Positions 63,979-64,000 of a stretch of 64,000 nt of DNA are shown in pieces (positions within the stretch are counted from its first letter, which is position 1; the number at the start of each line of letters is the position of its first letter). This stretch comes from Salvia splendens (Eukaryota > Streptophyta > Magnoliopsida > Lamiales > Lamiaceae): assembly GCF_004379255.2 (NCBI RefSeq), contig NC_056037.1:1054001-1118000 (forward strand), written 5' to 3'. The notes beneath the pieces were generated by a model. The model did not search any database, had not been told where the DNA came from, and worked only from the letters and a program-made list of their open reading frames with translations. Made by a program: the position numbers and the translations under genes.

Positions 63979-64000
63979 CAGCAACCGGAGTCGAAGGCAA

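Larger units (their letters stand above)
61123..64000 (+). mobile_element. Gypsy element 3 (same family), cut by the window edge
   Basis: 5' LTR 61123-61814, PBS at 61816, gag-protease to 63972, then the start of pol up to the window end. It is more diverged from elements 1 and 2 than they are from each other, and its gag is broken. The right end is outside the window, so the target duplication cannot be checked. Confidence 0.88.

Overview
The window is nuclear DNA of a flowering plant, probably a eudicot. The host genes have GT-AG introns, the non-coding DNA is AT-rich, and typical plant transposons are present. The gene content (AAP-type amino-acid permease, SWI3C-type SWIRM protein, P-class PPR protein, ALDH3 remnant) fits any eudicot; an asterid such as a Lamiales species is only a guess.

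Layout. 0.5-19 kb is dominated by two members of one Ty3/gypsy family with a Tat-like organisation. Element 1 (539-11222, minus strand) carries gag-protease, RT/RNase H and integrase with a few disabling mutations. Element 2 (11917-19050, plus strand) is a deletion derivative that has lost protease, RT, RNase H and the integrase core. Both carry, between integrase and the 3' LTR, an oppositely oriented four-exon gene that reads through cleanly once three GT-AG introns are removed. A third member (61123 to the window end) has a broken gag. Between gag-protease and pol all three keep a single in-frame UAG followed by CAA-UCA, which fits the UAG-CARYYA readthrough signal known from tobamoviruses. 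Element 2 appears to sit in the 5' UTR exon of a host gene whose first coding exon (19488-19610) is followed by an inverted copy of itself.

20-22 kb holds a Harbinger-like and a hAT-like MITE. 23.9-31.9 kb is one AAP-type amino-acid permease gene on the minus strand. Its first intron was recently entered by a full-length Copia element with two apparently identical 726-bp LTRs, 12 bp from the 3' splice site. 32-39.9 kb is gene-poor, AT-rich DNA with Stowaway-like MITEs. 39.9-41.4 kb is an intronless PPR gene. 42-45.9 kb is a candidate Mutator-like element without a recognisable transposase.

46.6-48.3 kb is a four-exon gene resembling plant Mediator-associated protein 2. It converges on a complete SWI3C-type chromatin-remodelling subunit gene (49.1-54.1 kb, minus). 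54.9-55.8 kb is a long-TIR Mutator-type MITE. 56.7-59.1 kb is a 5'-truncated, frameshifted ALDH3-family pseudogene, followed by a small GC-rich hAT MITE and the third gypsy copy.

How the parts work together: the permease, PPR, Mediator-associated and SWI3C genes are unrelated host genes. The strongest candidate for an under-described system is the gypsy family. It combines a probable stop-readthrough gag-pol switch with an intron-bearing antisense gene that stays intact even where gag and pol are broken or deleted. All homology statements come from recognising motifs by eye; no database search was run.
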